DNA of 64,000 bases from Tretioscincus oriximinensis (taxonomy: Eukaryota > Chordata > Lepidosauria > Squamata > Gymnophthalmidae): assembly GCA_022410635.1 (NCBI GenBank), contig JAJVDF010000779.1, positions 400,493 through 464,492 of the forward strand, in the 5' to 3' direction. This document shows, piece by piece, positions 45,500 to 57,779 of this stretch; the first letter of the stretch is position 1; every line of letters starts with the position of its first letter. The notes under the pieces were generated by a model. The model saw nothing but the letters and a program-made list of their open reading frames with translations. It ran no database searches and had not been told where the DNA came from. The translations under genes were made by a program, and so were the position numbers.

Positions 45500-46262
45500 A
45501 TATCTAATGGAATGTCTTCTCCCATACCAATGTCGTAAGATCTGCAAAGGATGCCCTCCCGACTGTACTGCTTCTCTTGGCAGCAAGGTGGATGGGAACC
45601 CGGGATAGGGCCTTCTCCGTGGCAGTCCCCAGACAATGAAATACTCTCCTATTTGAGAGTATCTCCTCATCACCATCTCTGTATGCATCTAGGAAATGCT
45701 TCAAGATGCACCCCTTTAATCTGGCTTTTGGCAGGAAAACAGTTCTTATTTCCCTACTCTCAGGCACTTTGGTACGACCACAGTTGGAATACTGTGTTCA
45801 GTTCTGAGGGGCCCAATTTAAAAAGGACATTGCTAAACTAGAGCAAGTTCAAAAGAGAGTTACAAGGATAGTGAGTGGTCTGGAAACCATGTCCTATGAG
45901 GAAAGATTAAAGGATCTAGGGATGTTTAGTCTGCAGAACTGAAGACTGAGAGGAGACTTGATAGCTGTCTACAAATATCTGCAGGGCTGTCATAGAGCAG
46001 AGGGATCAGCATTGTTCTCATTAGCACATGGAAGGACTAGAAACAATGGTATGAAACTGCCAGATATCAGAAAATACTTTCTAACAGTGGAACAGTTTAA
46101 TTAATCCTGCATGGAGCAGGGGGTTGGACCCGATGACCCTGGAGGTCCCTTCCAACTCTAAGATTCTATGATTATTGTTTTAATATGTTAATTCTGTTTA
46201 ATTGTTAAACACCCTGAGTCCTGCAGGTATAGGGCAGCATAGACATACAAATGAATAAATAA
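45500..46262 (+). mobile_element. L2-type LINE 3' end, split by a CR1
   Basis: The left part parallels 31.86-32.07 kb (GGGAACCCGGGATAGGGCCT, GCAGTCCCCAGACAATG). The right part from about 46177 carries AACACCCTGAGTCCTGCAGG and an AATAAATAAAT tail. The CR1 at 45757-46176 lies between the two parts. All of this is in the CHST9 intron between 45320 and 46628. Confidence 0.75.
45757..46176 (+). mobile_element. CR1 LINE 3' end, nested
   Basis: TTGGAATACTGTGTTCAGTT, GAGCAAGTTCAAAAGAG and a GTTGGACCCGATGACCC block lead to TAAGATTCTATGATT, the classic CR1 3' octamer end. Confidence 0.8.
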
Positions 46263-46627
46263 ATTTCTGAAGATTAAATTGTGCCAGGAAAATAAAAATT
46301 AGTCCACCTTCTGATTTCTTCCTTTTTCACTACCTTAGGTTTTGGATACCCACAGTGGAGAGGACCCGCCATTTCTACATTTAACCTCTTGGAGCTTGCT
46401 CTCCCAAACCAAGGACCTTTCTAAATTTTGGCTGTGGAAGACTGAATCCATTCTGTAGTTAAATTTTTTGGCCTTAACTCTAAAAAAATAATTATTAGTG
46501 CTATGATGTGAAAGAAGCATTATTCCTTTGAAATATTTATTGTGCTGGCAAAAACTGAATATCCCCCTATACATTAGGGTCACACTCAATGCAACTGAAT
46601 GATAGTTAAGACACTAAGTTGAAATAC

Positions 46628-46662
46628 CTGATTAATAGCCTGATGTAATTTTTCTTCAGATA
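46628..46662 (-). CDS. CHST9: CHST9 35-nt internal microexon
   Basis: On the minus strand, acceptor TTTCTTTTTCAG is followed by 35 nt and then donor CAG|GTATTT. In the frame that joins the 45320 exon in phase 0 it reads (x)-SEEKLHQAINQ; the first two bases complete a codon begun in the upstream exon. From recall, human CHST9 has STEKIQEHITNQ at the same place, upstream of the catalytic exon. Of the other two frames, one is open and one has a stop. It lies in the stem region between the membrane anchor and the catalytic domain. The main support is this splice-site and phase fit. Confidence 0.75.
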
Positions 46663-46669
46663 CTGAAAA

Positions 46670-47450
46670 AGAAAATTGAAAATGATCATTATTACATTTT
46701 AATTAAGAGAAAACATTCATAGATGAAGAACATAATTTGATAAAACGCAACACTATGCAAAAAATATCTAGAATACATTTGCCTTTGGAAATCAGTGCCT
46801 CAGATTGTGTGGGATCTTTGCACATTAGTGATGGCATATTGTTGCTAAAAATGCTTAACATTGTCTTGATAGAGAGAGAAAAAATGTCAAATTACCCTTA
46901 AATTACCCATAATTACTCGACTATTATGAAAAAAGTTATGACGAAGCAAGATTATAGGGTAATATTTTATTACTGTTTATTCAATTTCTTCATTTGTTTT
47001 GGACCATGGTTAACCCCTGGTTGACTGCATAAACATCTCCATGCAATTTTCTTGGCATAGATATAGACTCAAGTTTCTATTGCCTATTACAGGGAAAGTA
47101 CAAGGACTCAAACCTGTGACTTTCTGTTCTCTAGAATACTTAGTTCTACTATTGGGCTACAACCATTCCCAGGAAAATAGTACAGAAATACATAGCAGTG
47201 GCTGTTAGCAACATGGTACTTCACACAATAGTGACTGCATATATGTACAGTTATATTTCAGCTATCTGTTTTTCTTTTGTTTTCAGTGCTTGAACCATAG
47301 ACAATTCTGCCTTTTGAAGTGAGCAGATAGACATTTGAGTCAAGTTATCCATGCTTATGTACCAGAATGTATCTGTAGCATCTCCTTATTCCACATCACT
47401 GAAACTACTTAAGAGTACCTCCATTATGCACTAAAGACACCTTTAGAATA
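46670..47450. other. CHST9 intron, little recognised
   Basis: A SINE family C-like head in reverse lies at about 47095-47165 (its complement contains TCACAGGTTTGAGTCC). Nothing else is recognised. Confidence 0.4.
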
Positions 47451-47454
47451 GGAA

Positions 47455-47610
47455 GTAAAGGAGGAAGAAGAGGAAGAAGAGGAATCTGTTTTTTATATCC
47501 TGCACTTCCCACCCCTTGTAAGTCAGAGTGACTTACAAGGCTAGAGCTGAAGGCCAGTAGAGGATGGATCACTCCACAACTTGTCTGACACAAGGCCTCA
47601 AAAACAGATC
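47455..47610 (-). mobile_element. tRNA-derived SINE fragment, family B-like
   Basis: The 3' tail side is seen as GAAGAGGAATCTGTTTTTTA and the body includes TTACAAGGCTAGAGCTGAAG. It is diverged. Confidence 0.45.
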
Positions 47611-47928
47611 TGTCAGTTGAAATACTGGCTCTTAGCAACTGCCATTTGTGCCTTCAATGGCATAGTCGCTATTTAGTGAAGGCTTTTTACATTATTCCCA
47701 GTACATATCAGCCTCACTGGATTAAGATGCCTTTACTTTAAGGACACACACATTATTTGCCATTACTAACCAGAATTTCAAGCATGAGAGGGATTTATTT
47801 TTTATAACTACATCTATGCAGTTTTCTTGATAGGCATAGAATAATTAGCTAACACAACTGTCTGAGAAGATGCTGGAAACTAAAAATGCAACCTGTTTAC
47901 ATTAATTAACTTTACCATTCTATGATAA

Positions 47929-50605
47929 TTGCAACAAAGTCTGAATAAATATTACAGAATGAAACAAGACTTTCATGTCTTCCAAAATGTTGAGGAGCAC
48001 ATTGCAAAGAATATTAAAAGAAATAATAAGGACTTTTTCAAATACATCAGAAATAAGAATCCTACCAGAAAAGCAGTTGGACCACCAGATAGCAATGGAC
48101 AAAAGGACATAATCAATGAGGACGTGGAGATTGCAGAGAGCTTAAATGAATTTTTTGCTTCAGTTTTCACTGAAGAAGACAGAGGGAATTTACCTGCAAC
48201 AGATTTAGTCTTCTCAGGAAGAACATCAGAGGAATTAAACTGGATAGAAATAACAAGGGAGGAGGTTCTTGCTAGCCTTAACAAGCTGAACATTAATAAA
48301 TCCCCAGGGCCAGATGGCATTCACCTAAGAATTCTTAAAGAACTCAAATGTGAAATTGCTGAACTTCTAACCAAAATATTTAATCTTTCCTTAAGATCAG
48401 GCACAGTACCAGTAGATTGGAGGGTAGCTAATAAGAACATAAGAAGAGCCATACTGGATCAGGCCACAGCCCATCAAGTCCAGCATTCTGTGTCACACAG
48501 AGGCCCACCAGATGCACCTGCGCAGTCCGAACAGAGGAAAGCAAAATATGCACCTCTTCATGACTCCCTGCAAATGGTATTTCAGGAGTCCTGCCTGTTG
48601 CTCCATCCCGGAGGCAACATCCAGGCATCCATCCTAGTATCTATTTATACCCTTGGTGTCCATAAACCTGTCTAGTCCTGTCTTGAAACTATCCAAGCTG
48701 TTAGCTACCACCACCTCTTCAGGAAGTAAATTCCACAGGCTGATGACCCTCTGGGTGAAAAAATACTTCCCTTTGTCTGTTCTCACTTTTCCACTCATTA
48801 GTTTTAAGGAGTGTCTTTTGGTCCTAGTGTTGTGTGATAGAGAAAACATTTTTCTCTATTCACCCTATCCATCCCATGCATGATTTTGTACACTTCAACA
48901 AGATTACTCACAACCGTCACCTTTCAAAGCTGAAGAGGCCCAGACGTTGCAGCCTGACTTCGTAAGGGAGGTGCTCCAGACCCTTGATCATTTTTGTTGC
49001 CCTTTTCCGTACCTTCTCCAGTTCCAAAATGTCCCTCTTGAGATGTGGTGACCAGAATTGAACACAGTATTCCAAATGTGGCATCACCATAGATTTATAA
49101 AGAGGCAAAACAACACTTGCTGACTTGTTTTCGATTCCTTTCCTAAATATCCCCAACATGGAATTTGCCTTTCTTGCTGCCGCTGCACACTGGGTTGACA
49201 TTTTCATTGAATTTTCCACCAACACCCCAAGATCCTTTTCTTGCTCGGTCACAGAAAGCTTAGTTCCCATCAGGTGGTAGGAGTAGTTGGAATTCTTTGC
49301 CCCAATATGCATAATCTTGCACTTGCTTAAGTTGAAGTGCATTTGCCACTTTGATGCCCACTCACCCAATTTCAATAAATCACGCTGGAGTGCCTTACAA
49401 TCATTTTCAGTTTTCACTACCCTGAACAGTTTAGTGTCGTCAGTAAACTTGGCTACTTCATTATTTACCTCCCCATCCAGATCTATCTTTTAGCCAGTTT
49501 CCAATCCAGGACAAATTCTGGATTGTACCAGAATGTAACACCAATCTTCAAAAAAGGATCTGGGGTGATCCCAGAAATTATAGACCCATCATTTTAACAT
49601 CAGTTCCAGGTAAAGTGTTGAAAACCGTAATTAAGGACAAAATTACTAAACACACGGAGAAGCACACATTGCTGAATGAAACTCAGCATGGCTTCTGCAA
49701 AGGTAAATCATGCCTTACTAACTTGCTAGAATTCTTTGAGAGTGTTAACAAACATGGGGATCCAGTTGATATTGTCTATCAAGATTTTCAGAAGGCTTTT
49801 GATACAAGTCCCTCATAAAAGGCTCCTAAAAAAGCTCCACACTCATAGTATAAGAGGCCAGACTTTGTCCTGGATTGGAAACTGGCTAAAAGATAGAAAA
49901 CAAGTCAGCAAATATTGTTTTGCCTCTTTATAAATCTCCGGTGAGGCCACAATTGGAATACTGTGTTCAGTTCTGGTCACCACATCTCAAGAGGGATATT
50001 GTGGAACTAGAGAAGGTGCAGAAAAAGGGAACAAAAATGATCAAGGGTCTGGAGCACCTCCCATATGAAGTCAGGCTACAACATCTGGGCCTCTTCAGCC
50101 TCAAAAGGTGACCTTTGAGAGGTGATCTGATTGAAGTGTACAAAATCACGCATGGGATGGACAGGGTGAATAGAGAAAAACATTTTCTCCATCACACAGC
50201 ACAAGGACCAGAGGGCACGCCTTGAAACTGATGGGCAGGAAAGTGAGAACAGACAAAGGAAAGTATTTTTTCACCTAGAGGGTCATTGGCCTGTGGAATT
50301 TACTTCCTGAAGAGGTAGTGGTAGCTAACAGCTTGTATAATTTCAAGACAGGACTAGACAGGTTTATGGATACCAAGGGTATAAATGGGTACTAGGATGG
50401 ATGTCTGGATGCTGCCTCCGGGATGGAGCAACAGGCNGGATTCCTGGGATACCATTTGCAGGGAGTCATCAATAGGTGCATATTTTGCTTTCCTCTGTTC
50501 AGATTTCCCAGGTGCATCTGCTTGGCCTCTGTGTGAGACAGAATGCTGGACTAGATGGGCTCTGGCCTGATCAAGGATGGCTCTTCTTATGTTCTTATGT
50601 GAACA
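47929..50605 (+). mobile_element. CR1 LINE with an inverted CR1 inside
   Basis: The plus-strand frame at 47929-48432 reads EHIAKNIKRNNKDFFKYI, LNKLNINKSPGPDG and TVPVDWRVAN, then stops abruptly at 48432. The sequence resumes at about 49528 with GTAACACCAATCTTC, the expected continuation, followed by LLNETQHGFCKGKSC and DFQKAFDTSP. A jump at about 49.9 kb from WIGNWLKDRK straight to the C-terminal block deletes the catalytic palm. It ends near 50600 with CTTCTTATGTTCTTATG. Confidence 0.85.
48434..49527 (-). mobile_element. 5'-truncated CR1 inserted head-on into another CR1
   Basis: The minus strand reads, from its 5' side, SKWQMHFNLSKCKIMHIG, QEKDLGVLVENSMKMS, MLGIFRKGIENKSASV and SLDSFKTGLDRFMDTKG. 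The 3' UTR follows and ends at AACATAAGAAGAGCCATACT (plus-strand view). It interrupts the host CR1 exactly between GTAGCTAAT and GTAACACC. Confidence 0.9.
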
Positions 50606-50609
50606 AATA

Positions 50610-51165
50610 ATGCAAGACTGTAGCACCTGTGTTCAATATTCATGGTAATCCTCAATGGAATAGAAAATACCTGAATTTCAGTTAAAAGCAGTTTTCTTGG
50701 GAATCTTGGTCCCACCATTTAGAAAAGGGAAGGCAGACTATAATCTTTTCTCCTTTTTCCTTTGTACAGATTTTAAAAGCAAAGAATATAGACACAACAA
50801 AAATAGCATATTTATTCGTCTTGAGCCATGTTCCAGTCACCCTTACCACTGAAAAGCTTTCGACATCGTTTGTGGGAATTTCAGTCGAACTTCATCAATC
50901 AGAGATTTCTGGGCCAAGGATATGTAGATGGCACTCCCTTTACAGCTTGTCAGTGTCACAATTTGTGTAGCCAGAGGGATTGCTGTGGAGGCACATGAGG
51001 CAAGCAATCAAACTGGCAGGTTTAAAGGCATTGACAAATGCGTTCACTTTTGTTCTTGTTGAAGCACAGGAAGGTTGAAAATGTGAATTTCCTTTTTTTT
51101 TTTTAAAGGAAAACAACTGTTCTTCTCCAGAAGAAAAACCATCTTTCTGGGAAAATGTATTTTTC
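50610..51165. other. nothing recognised
   Basis: No gene or repeat is recognised. Confidence 0.45.
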
Positions 51166-51169
51166 ATCT

Positions 51170-51565
51170 AAGGCCTCATGATGTTTTATTCCAGAATTTA
51201 CTTTAAATCCAGAGTAACCCGTTAGCAAGTGCCTCCCCACAGACCTTCAGTATTCCATGTTATTTCCTATTTTCCCATTACATTGCTTTGTATTCTCACC
51301 ACATGACATGTCCCATAAGTCATTGCTGTGCTTGCCTTACTAAAATTGCCAGCAATCTCTGCGAGCCAGGAGCTAATGAACCTTTAGATCTAGCCTCAAA
51401 GTCTTGCAGTATTTACCATTTTTCCACTATGGAAGGCAAGGCAACACAGAGGCATTAACTGACCAGCTCACTTTGAAAGCTGAAAAAAATGCATTTTTGG
51501 AACATCAGGAGCAATAGTGAGGCAGATTCTTAATTATGTAAATATTGCGGTATAAAACCCTCATG
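51170..51565. repeat. MITE-like repeat, family B
   Basis: It starts TAAGGCCTCATGATG and has CCCATAAGTCATTGCTGTGC. It ends near CCCTCATGGGGATGCAGCTT, which is partly inverted relative to the start. Confidence 0.6.
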
Positions 51566-51569
51566 GGGA

Positions 51570-53210
51570 TGCAGCTTAACTTTGAGATGCTAATTCTGGT
51601 AGGAACTAATATCCAGTTAAGTAATTATGGCAATGTATTCCTTTGATTGCTAGGCATATTTTAGTCAAACTTCCATTTGATTAATATATTAAAAATAGAT
51701 ACAGTGATTTGAAACTTGGCATATCCTAAAATAATTTGAACTTGACACTCTATCCTGACCTTGAAAATTAACATTTCCTTTCAACATTTCTGCATCATTT
51801 TCTAAAAGTGTGTATTAAATAAGTCAATTTAATGTAGTATGCATGTGATATACTCCTTTATCCAAGAATTTGTCCATTTGTCTTCATAAAGGACAGAAAT
51901 CACATCTCAATGTACTTCTTATTCAAAGGCAGCAAATGACTGTATGAGCAAATCTCAAAATCTCCATATTCAAGAGACAAGTACGTTTACTAAATCTTTT
52001 TCAGGACTTTAAATTAATGATCAAAATATTCTTGTATCAGTGTTTAGATATTATTTAGATATTGTTTAGATAATGCAGGATATTATTTTGTATTGTCATA
52101 ACATAATGACACAATATGGCATGTTTTTAAATTCCAAATGTCAAGATTCAATTGCTGTAGCTAAGACCTTGGGAAAGTCTTGTCATCTTAAATCAGATAG
52201 TATGAGACAGAAACTAATGGTCTGATCCAATCAAGAGAGAAAAACCCTCCAGAAATTGCTGGATTCTGGCTCTAAGCATCACCACCAGTGTGGATAATAA
52301 TCAGAGATGATAGGAATTGGAATCTATCAATATTTGAAGTAAAACTTTATTGGGATGTGTGCCTACAGTTGCAACAATTAATAGCTGAACCTGAGGTATT
52401 GCTACATGTGACAGCCAGTTGAGTGTGGACAAGACATTGATCTGATTAGCTCACTGGTTTTTCTAGATTACATAGCTACCTAGTCTAGACTACTGTTGGG
52501 GTGACTACTGAAGGGGAGACATACAAGAGGACAAGTGTAGAGAGACTATGCCTTCATGCTTACATGCTGTGAGCATTACAGGGTGTTATTTTATACCAGT
52601 GCTACTGAACATCTACATGACGCTATTGTAAGTGATGATTAGATTTAGTGGTGAGGTATCCTCAATATGTTGTTGATACTCCATCTTATTTTTCATAGTA
52701 ACAGAATCAAAGAGATTGCGAATGTTCTAAATTAATCCCTGGATGGAATGATGGTTTGGATGACAGCCAATACACTAAAGCTAACAAAAAGGTAAGAACT
52801 TCCTAGTTCATGTAATGGGGAAGTCATCTGTTGGCATTGCAGCCATTCAAAAGGGATAGGTATGTGGGTATAGAGATCTTTCTACAGGTGACATTCATGG
52901 TTAGCTTATGACTGAATAAGGTTAATCTAGCTACTGCTGTTCATGCACTAATAACCTCTCATGTGCCCTTGTAATGGTCCTCTCATTAGTACAAAATGCA
53001 GCAAGCATACTTGTGTGTGTATCAACTTACTATTCATAATAATTATTGTTTTCAAATTAGAGAATTCTAGGTTTTATACTGGTCATACATGGTCCTAAAC
53101 AATTTGAGATGAAGACACTTTATGACCTTTCGTTTCCAGTACTGCTTTTTAAAAGCTTTTATCAAGCTACCGCTGTTTAAATTATTTAAATTAACATTTT
53201 TATCATAATA
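51570..53210. other. nothing recognised
   Basis: AT-rich, without a recognisable exon, RNA gene or bounded repeat. Confidence 0.45.
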
Positions 53211-53211
53211 A

Positions 53212-53514
53212 TAAGAAGAACTGGGTTCTTATACCCCGCTTTTCTCACCTTTCAAAGGGACTCAAAGCGGCTTACAAGGGTATTTTGCCCGAAGGCTCAC
53301 ATTCTATCTTCCCCACCAGACTCAGGTGGTTCCCATGTATCTACTTGCAGTCAGTTGCAATTTCTTGCAGTTCCTGCTTTCGAATAGCTGGGTTGGCTAG
53401 AGCTCCAGGCTAGTGGAAGGTGCTCACCCCTCCCCACGTCCCACACAGGGCTTCGAAACCCCGTCTCCCAGGCGAGAGACGAATTCCTAAGCAACTGAGC
53501 TATCCGTGCTTTTA
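53212..53514 (-). mobile_element. tRNA-derived SINE, family B
   Basis: A well-preserved reverse copy, very similar to 28251-28560, ending at the tRNA head (CAACTGAGCTATCCGTGC). Confidence 0.85.
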
Positions 53515-53519
53515 TTTTG

Positions 53520-55390
53520 AATATAACCTAACAGGGCCTGCTGGACTGGAACACAAATCTATTTAATCACTCATCAAGTGGTTCACTAATCGTTTGGGGG
53601 CATTCTTAAGCCAGAGACAAAACCACATGTCCTTGACTTCCTCACAAGTGGCCTTTAGAGGCATCCTACCTGAAATATCTATGCTTCCATTCTTATAGCT
53701 GTCTAGTACCCTAACCAGAAGTACCTAAGCTTCCAATTTAATAGACATCAAATACTTCAGTCTGAAGTACCTAAGCTGCCATTCCAGCAGTGATTCAAAT
53801 TCACATCTTTAAAGATTTTTTTAAAATTACCAAATGTATTGCTTAACAGAAATGGTCTTTCTCTTTTTTATATATTCATATTCCTTCCAAATATCTGTGG
53901 ATATATTTGCATTTTATGTTTAGGTTTGATGGATAATTTACATGTGTGTGATTACAGTGCCCTGCGTGATTTGTAACACTTGATATTTTACTTTGTTTAT
54001 CTTGTCTATTTCCTGTAAACAGGAACCTGGGCAATTTCCAAATTGAAAAAAACAGCACTGATTGATTAAAAAAAATAACTGAACGTTCTTTGGAAGATTA
54101 CAAAAAATTGCTGCTCAGCCCTGATTCCTCAGCTGTTGTGTTATGACGTAGAGTGTTTGGAATTTGGATTTGAGGTTTCCATAGTACTTTGTGTAGAGCA
54201 TAGCATTCAGCAACATTTAGGTAGACTTTGAGGAAAGATCTTATCTAATGATCTTCACATTAACCATCATCTCTTTTTTTAATAAAAAAATAAAGGCAAA
54301 ACCTTAATAATTATCTACTTTAGGCTGTGATCGAAGATTGATTCGTTATGGTAATTACTTCCTGCATAATAGCCATCTAATTTCTTTTGTAGACATAAGT
54401 GCTATTTTTCGTGCTTTCGTTGTTCCTTTTTCTCTTTTCTTCAAGAAGGAAAACTGAACGTTATTTAGGGAGACTTTCAGTAGGCAGCACTCTGTTCACT
54501 GAGAACATCACTGTGACAATTGAAATCACATCTCGAGGCTAATTTTTGTAACCAAATAAGGCTCTCCTTTTGGTAATAAAAGATTAAGGAGTATGTGTTT
54601 TAAACATCCTTTAATGATGTACAAGATACTAGGAAAGACCAATGTTTGCAATCTCTGGTTGGATCAACTCTATTTTGCTCAAAGGTTTGTGGACTTTGAA
54701 TACTGATGCTTTCCTGCTTCCCAGTACATTTGTTTTTAGGCTATTTTGATTTCACTTTAAAGGAATTTTAATAACTTTGTGTTGACAGCAGAGACAGCTG
54801 GGGCTGAGAATTAAAGAAAAACTCACTTGCTGACTGAGGAAGGAAGTGACATCAATGAGTTTCTAAAGACAGCCTGAAGGGAAGCTGCATTTCGTACATG
54901 TGGCCTTCCATTTCACCGTATTTACAGGGATGCTTACAAATTTAAATTGGATCATTGCATTATGGTATCCTGAAACCAATCCACTAACTTTGGACTCTTC
55001 TGACAAGTTCACTGAAAAAAGATTAGGAATAAAAAACATCGTACTACGGGTTTATTTCTAAGGGCAGTTCCTCCTGAATATTTTGATTGCCACCGTTATC
55101 TTAAACTTTCCTGATCCCGTGGTATTTAAGCAATGACTCAACGAAAGTTTATCATAGTCTACAAAAGTATACTGCCATATTTGCACTTACTGTATCGTTA
55201 TTTTCTGCACTATTATCTTCATTTAACTATCCATCATTTTTTTAAAAAAATCTTCATTAAACTATCTACCAAACCCCAAGATCTCTTTCCTAGTTGGTCA
55301 CAAAAACATTATTGGTTTACAGATGTAATCAGAGAAGGAGGAATGCCCCAAAGTTCATCACTTTTAATACTGAGGCCACATCTTCATGCA
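53520..55390. other. nothing recognised
   Basis: AT-rich, with no convincing gene or repeat. No CHST9 N-terminal exon was found here on the minus strand. Confidence 0.4.
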
Positions 55391-55394
55391 CAAT

Positions 55395-55880
55395 TTTTAC
55401 TGAGTTGGTAGTAACGTCACCTTCAGTCTGCCCCACGAGCTCACGCATTCACTCACTAAAAAGGTCAGTTGTTGTGGAATTTCTAGCCATGCAGTTTGCG
55501 TGATTCGACAGTGGACATTTTGTTAAATCTGAACAACAGCCTTGTAGGGACATTCAGCAATGTAAGCTTGGGAAATCGTGTGAGACTTTGAGGCTCCAGG
55601 TTAAAGTTAATAGGCTCTCATCTCCCAGAGAATGTTTGGGAATTGTAGGAAGACTTGTAGAGAACGCCTAGGAATTGTGCGCAGTCTTGCAGAGAAAACT
55701 GGGGATTGTAGTCAAGCAAGCGCAGCAATGCCTTTTGGGCCTCATCACGTGATGAGATTGCCATGTAATGTGTTGGAACAGCATGGAAGCCTTAAGGTAG
55801 GTAGGGGTGAGTGGCAAACTTTTTTTAAAAAGCTGTTATGGGGATGCTACTTGGTTGCACAGTGTCAGGCATTCCCTCTG
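55395..55880 (-). repeat. MITE-like repeat, family B, reverse copy
   Basis: CAAGCAAGCGCAGCAATGCC and AGGAATTGTGCGCAGTCTTG relate it in reverse to the 9.5 kb copy. It contains two similar internal segments. Confidence 0.5.
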
Positions 55881-55959
55881 GAGATTTTCACAGTCTCTTT
55901 CAACGTACATTATCCTGAATAATTGGTGTTAGCAGCAAACGGTTGCTATCTTACTGCTT

Positions 55960-56620
55960 ACTCTTACTTCCAGAACATCAGTTATAAATAAGTTAAAAAG
56001 CACAGATCCAAATGCTGAACCTTGGGGACTCTACTGTTTACTTCCTCTACTCGAAGAGCTGCCTATATAATATGACTGTTTCCTCTCCTTTAGCCAGTTA
56101 ACAGTCAGGAACAAAATGTGTCCCTCTATTCCATGACCTACAACTTTATTTAAATTTTTGAAAAAGACTTTATCAAATGCTTTCTGAAAGTCTCGTTAGT
56201 CAATATCAACTGGATTGTGTTTATTCATGTGCTTACTGAAAAAGAATTCTAGAAAATTAGAATAATAGAATCATAGAGTTGGAGGGACCTGCAGGATCAT
56301 GGGATCCAACTCCCTGCCCAATGCAGGATTCATTAAACTGTCTCAGACAGACAGCTGTCCAGCATCGGTTTGAAGACTTCCAGCAAAGAAAAACTCATCA
56401 CCTCCTAGGCAAACTATTCCACTATTTTATCAGCCTTACTGTCAGAAAGTTTTTTCTGCTGCCTTGCAGTTTCATCCGATTAGTAAGACATGATTCATGC
56501 TTGTGAAAGGCGTGTTGATTTTCCTTCGGTAATGTATGTACAGTGCTGCACATTAATTTTAGCTTAATTAGGATTTCTATCAACTTACCTGCAACTGATT
56601 CCTATACTTTGGGTATTGGG
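55960..56620 (-). mobile_element. CR1 LINE fragment, interrupted
   Basis: TCTCCTTTAGCCAGTTAACA, TGACCTACAACTTTATTTA and GTCAATATCAACTGGATTG parallel the 1-250 segment. After an interruption at 56262-56475 it resumes with AAGACATGATTCATGCTTGT and GGTAATGTATGTACAG, again parallel to 260-320. Confidence 0.75.
56262..56475 (-). mobile_element. CR1 LINE 3' end nested in another CR1
   Basis: AATAGAATCATAGAGTTGGAGG on the plus strand, given here in two overlapping parts (AATAGAATCATAGAG and ATAGAGTTGGAGG), is the reversed CR1 3' end. ATTAG is present at both edges (about 56258 and 56478) and may be a short target duplication. Confidence 0.7.
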
Positions 56621-56649
56621 CAAAGTATAAATAAATAAATGAAATAAAT

Positions 56650-57590
56650 AAATGCTTAGCAGTAAATTGCATATACTTGTCTGACTTAAACCTTATTTAA
56701 AACTCTGGTTCAGACATATATCCATTTACAAAATATTATGCTAATTACAATGCAAAAGAATACGCTAGATGGGTAAAGGGTTCTACAAGGCATTAATTTT
56801 TTCTCAATATTACATAACCTTCCCAAGCTGTCATGGTGCCAACTCACTAAGTTATTCAGGCAGAGTTCAACTTGAAACAGAACTTCCCGTTGATACTGAT
56901 TGAACCAAATGAAGGAGGGTTGGCTATTTCAAAGCATTTGAATCCTCATAGAATTGCCCGTCCTTTCCCTGGCTAACATTTGGTGACTATTTTTCACATG
57001 AAAATAGAACTTTGAATGTCAGTCTCTAATAAAGATGCAGAGCCATTCCTAGGTGGTTCAAAGGACCCTGAGAACATAAACATATTTCAAAAACTAGTGC
57101 AGCCTAATATCTTCGGCTGCCTCACATGTACACATTCAGCTTCACCATAATGAAGTCATTACAAACAATACCAGAATGAGACACATAAGATGTTCTTGTC
57201 AGCTTGACAAAGGGACTCTCATGTGAATAGAATGTTGGAATACACATTCATTAATGCTTTTGTGAATAAAAGAAAAAAGTGGAATTCCATTCAGAGACAC
57301 GATTTCTACCAACACTCCCTCTGCTTAATACAAGAAGTGTTTAATAAATAAAGCAGTGCTGGCACAGTGTGGTCTTCTGAGACAGAACTAGGAATTTGGA
57401 AGCTCTGCCTTATAAATAAGCCTTACCCTCTTAGCCCAAGTCCCCAACAGGAATTAACGAGAGAGTAAAGAAAACAAAAGAGGTAACTTTAGAAGACTAC
57501 ATTTCTAAGACATTCCAACAGACATGAAGTGCTTTATTAGGGATGTGTAAACACTGCTTTGAAATATTTAGAACAACAATCCACAGAAAG
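56650..57590. other. nothing recognised
   Basis: No gene or repeat is recognised apart from a short AAAT tail near 56.63 kb. Confidence 0.45.
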
Positions 57591-57604
57591 GAAATTATTT
57601 AGAT

Positions 57605-57763
57605 TAGTGATTCTCAAAGTGGGCGGTACTGCGCCCCTGGGGGTACTAAAGATGGGGCAGTAAGATTTTGTTTGATAACATTGAGGTGGGTGGCATGGAG
57701 GACACTAAGGGTTTGGCTTGGGAGCCAAGGGAGCAACAGCTCAAAAAAGTTTGGGAATCACTG
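57605..57763. mobile_element. 159-bp hAT-like MITE
   Basis: The left end TAGTGATTCTCAAAG and right end TTTGGGAATCACTG are inverted repeats. They are flanked by an 8-bp duplication, ATTTAGAT and GTTTAGAT (one mismatch), the size expected of hAT elements. Confidence 0.75.
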
Positions 57764-57779
57764 GTTTAGATGCATCAGT

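Noticed and set aside
53876..54058. Hydrophobic N-terminal minus-strand frame, tested as a CHST9 membrane-anchor exon
   Set aside because: The sequence does not match the CHST9 anchor or stem, and splice sites are lacking.
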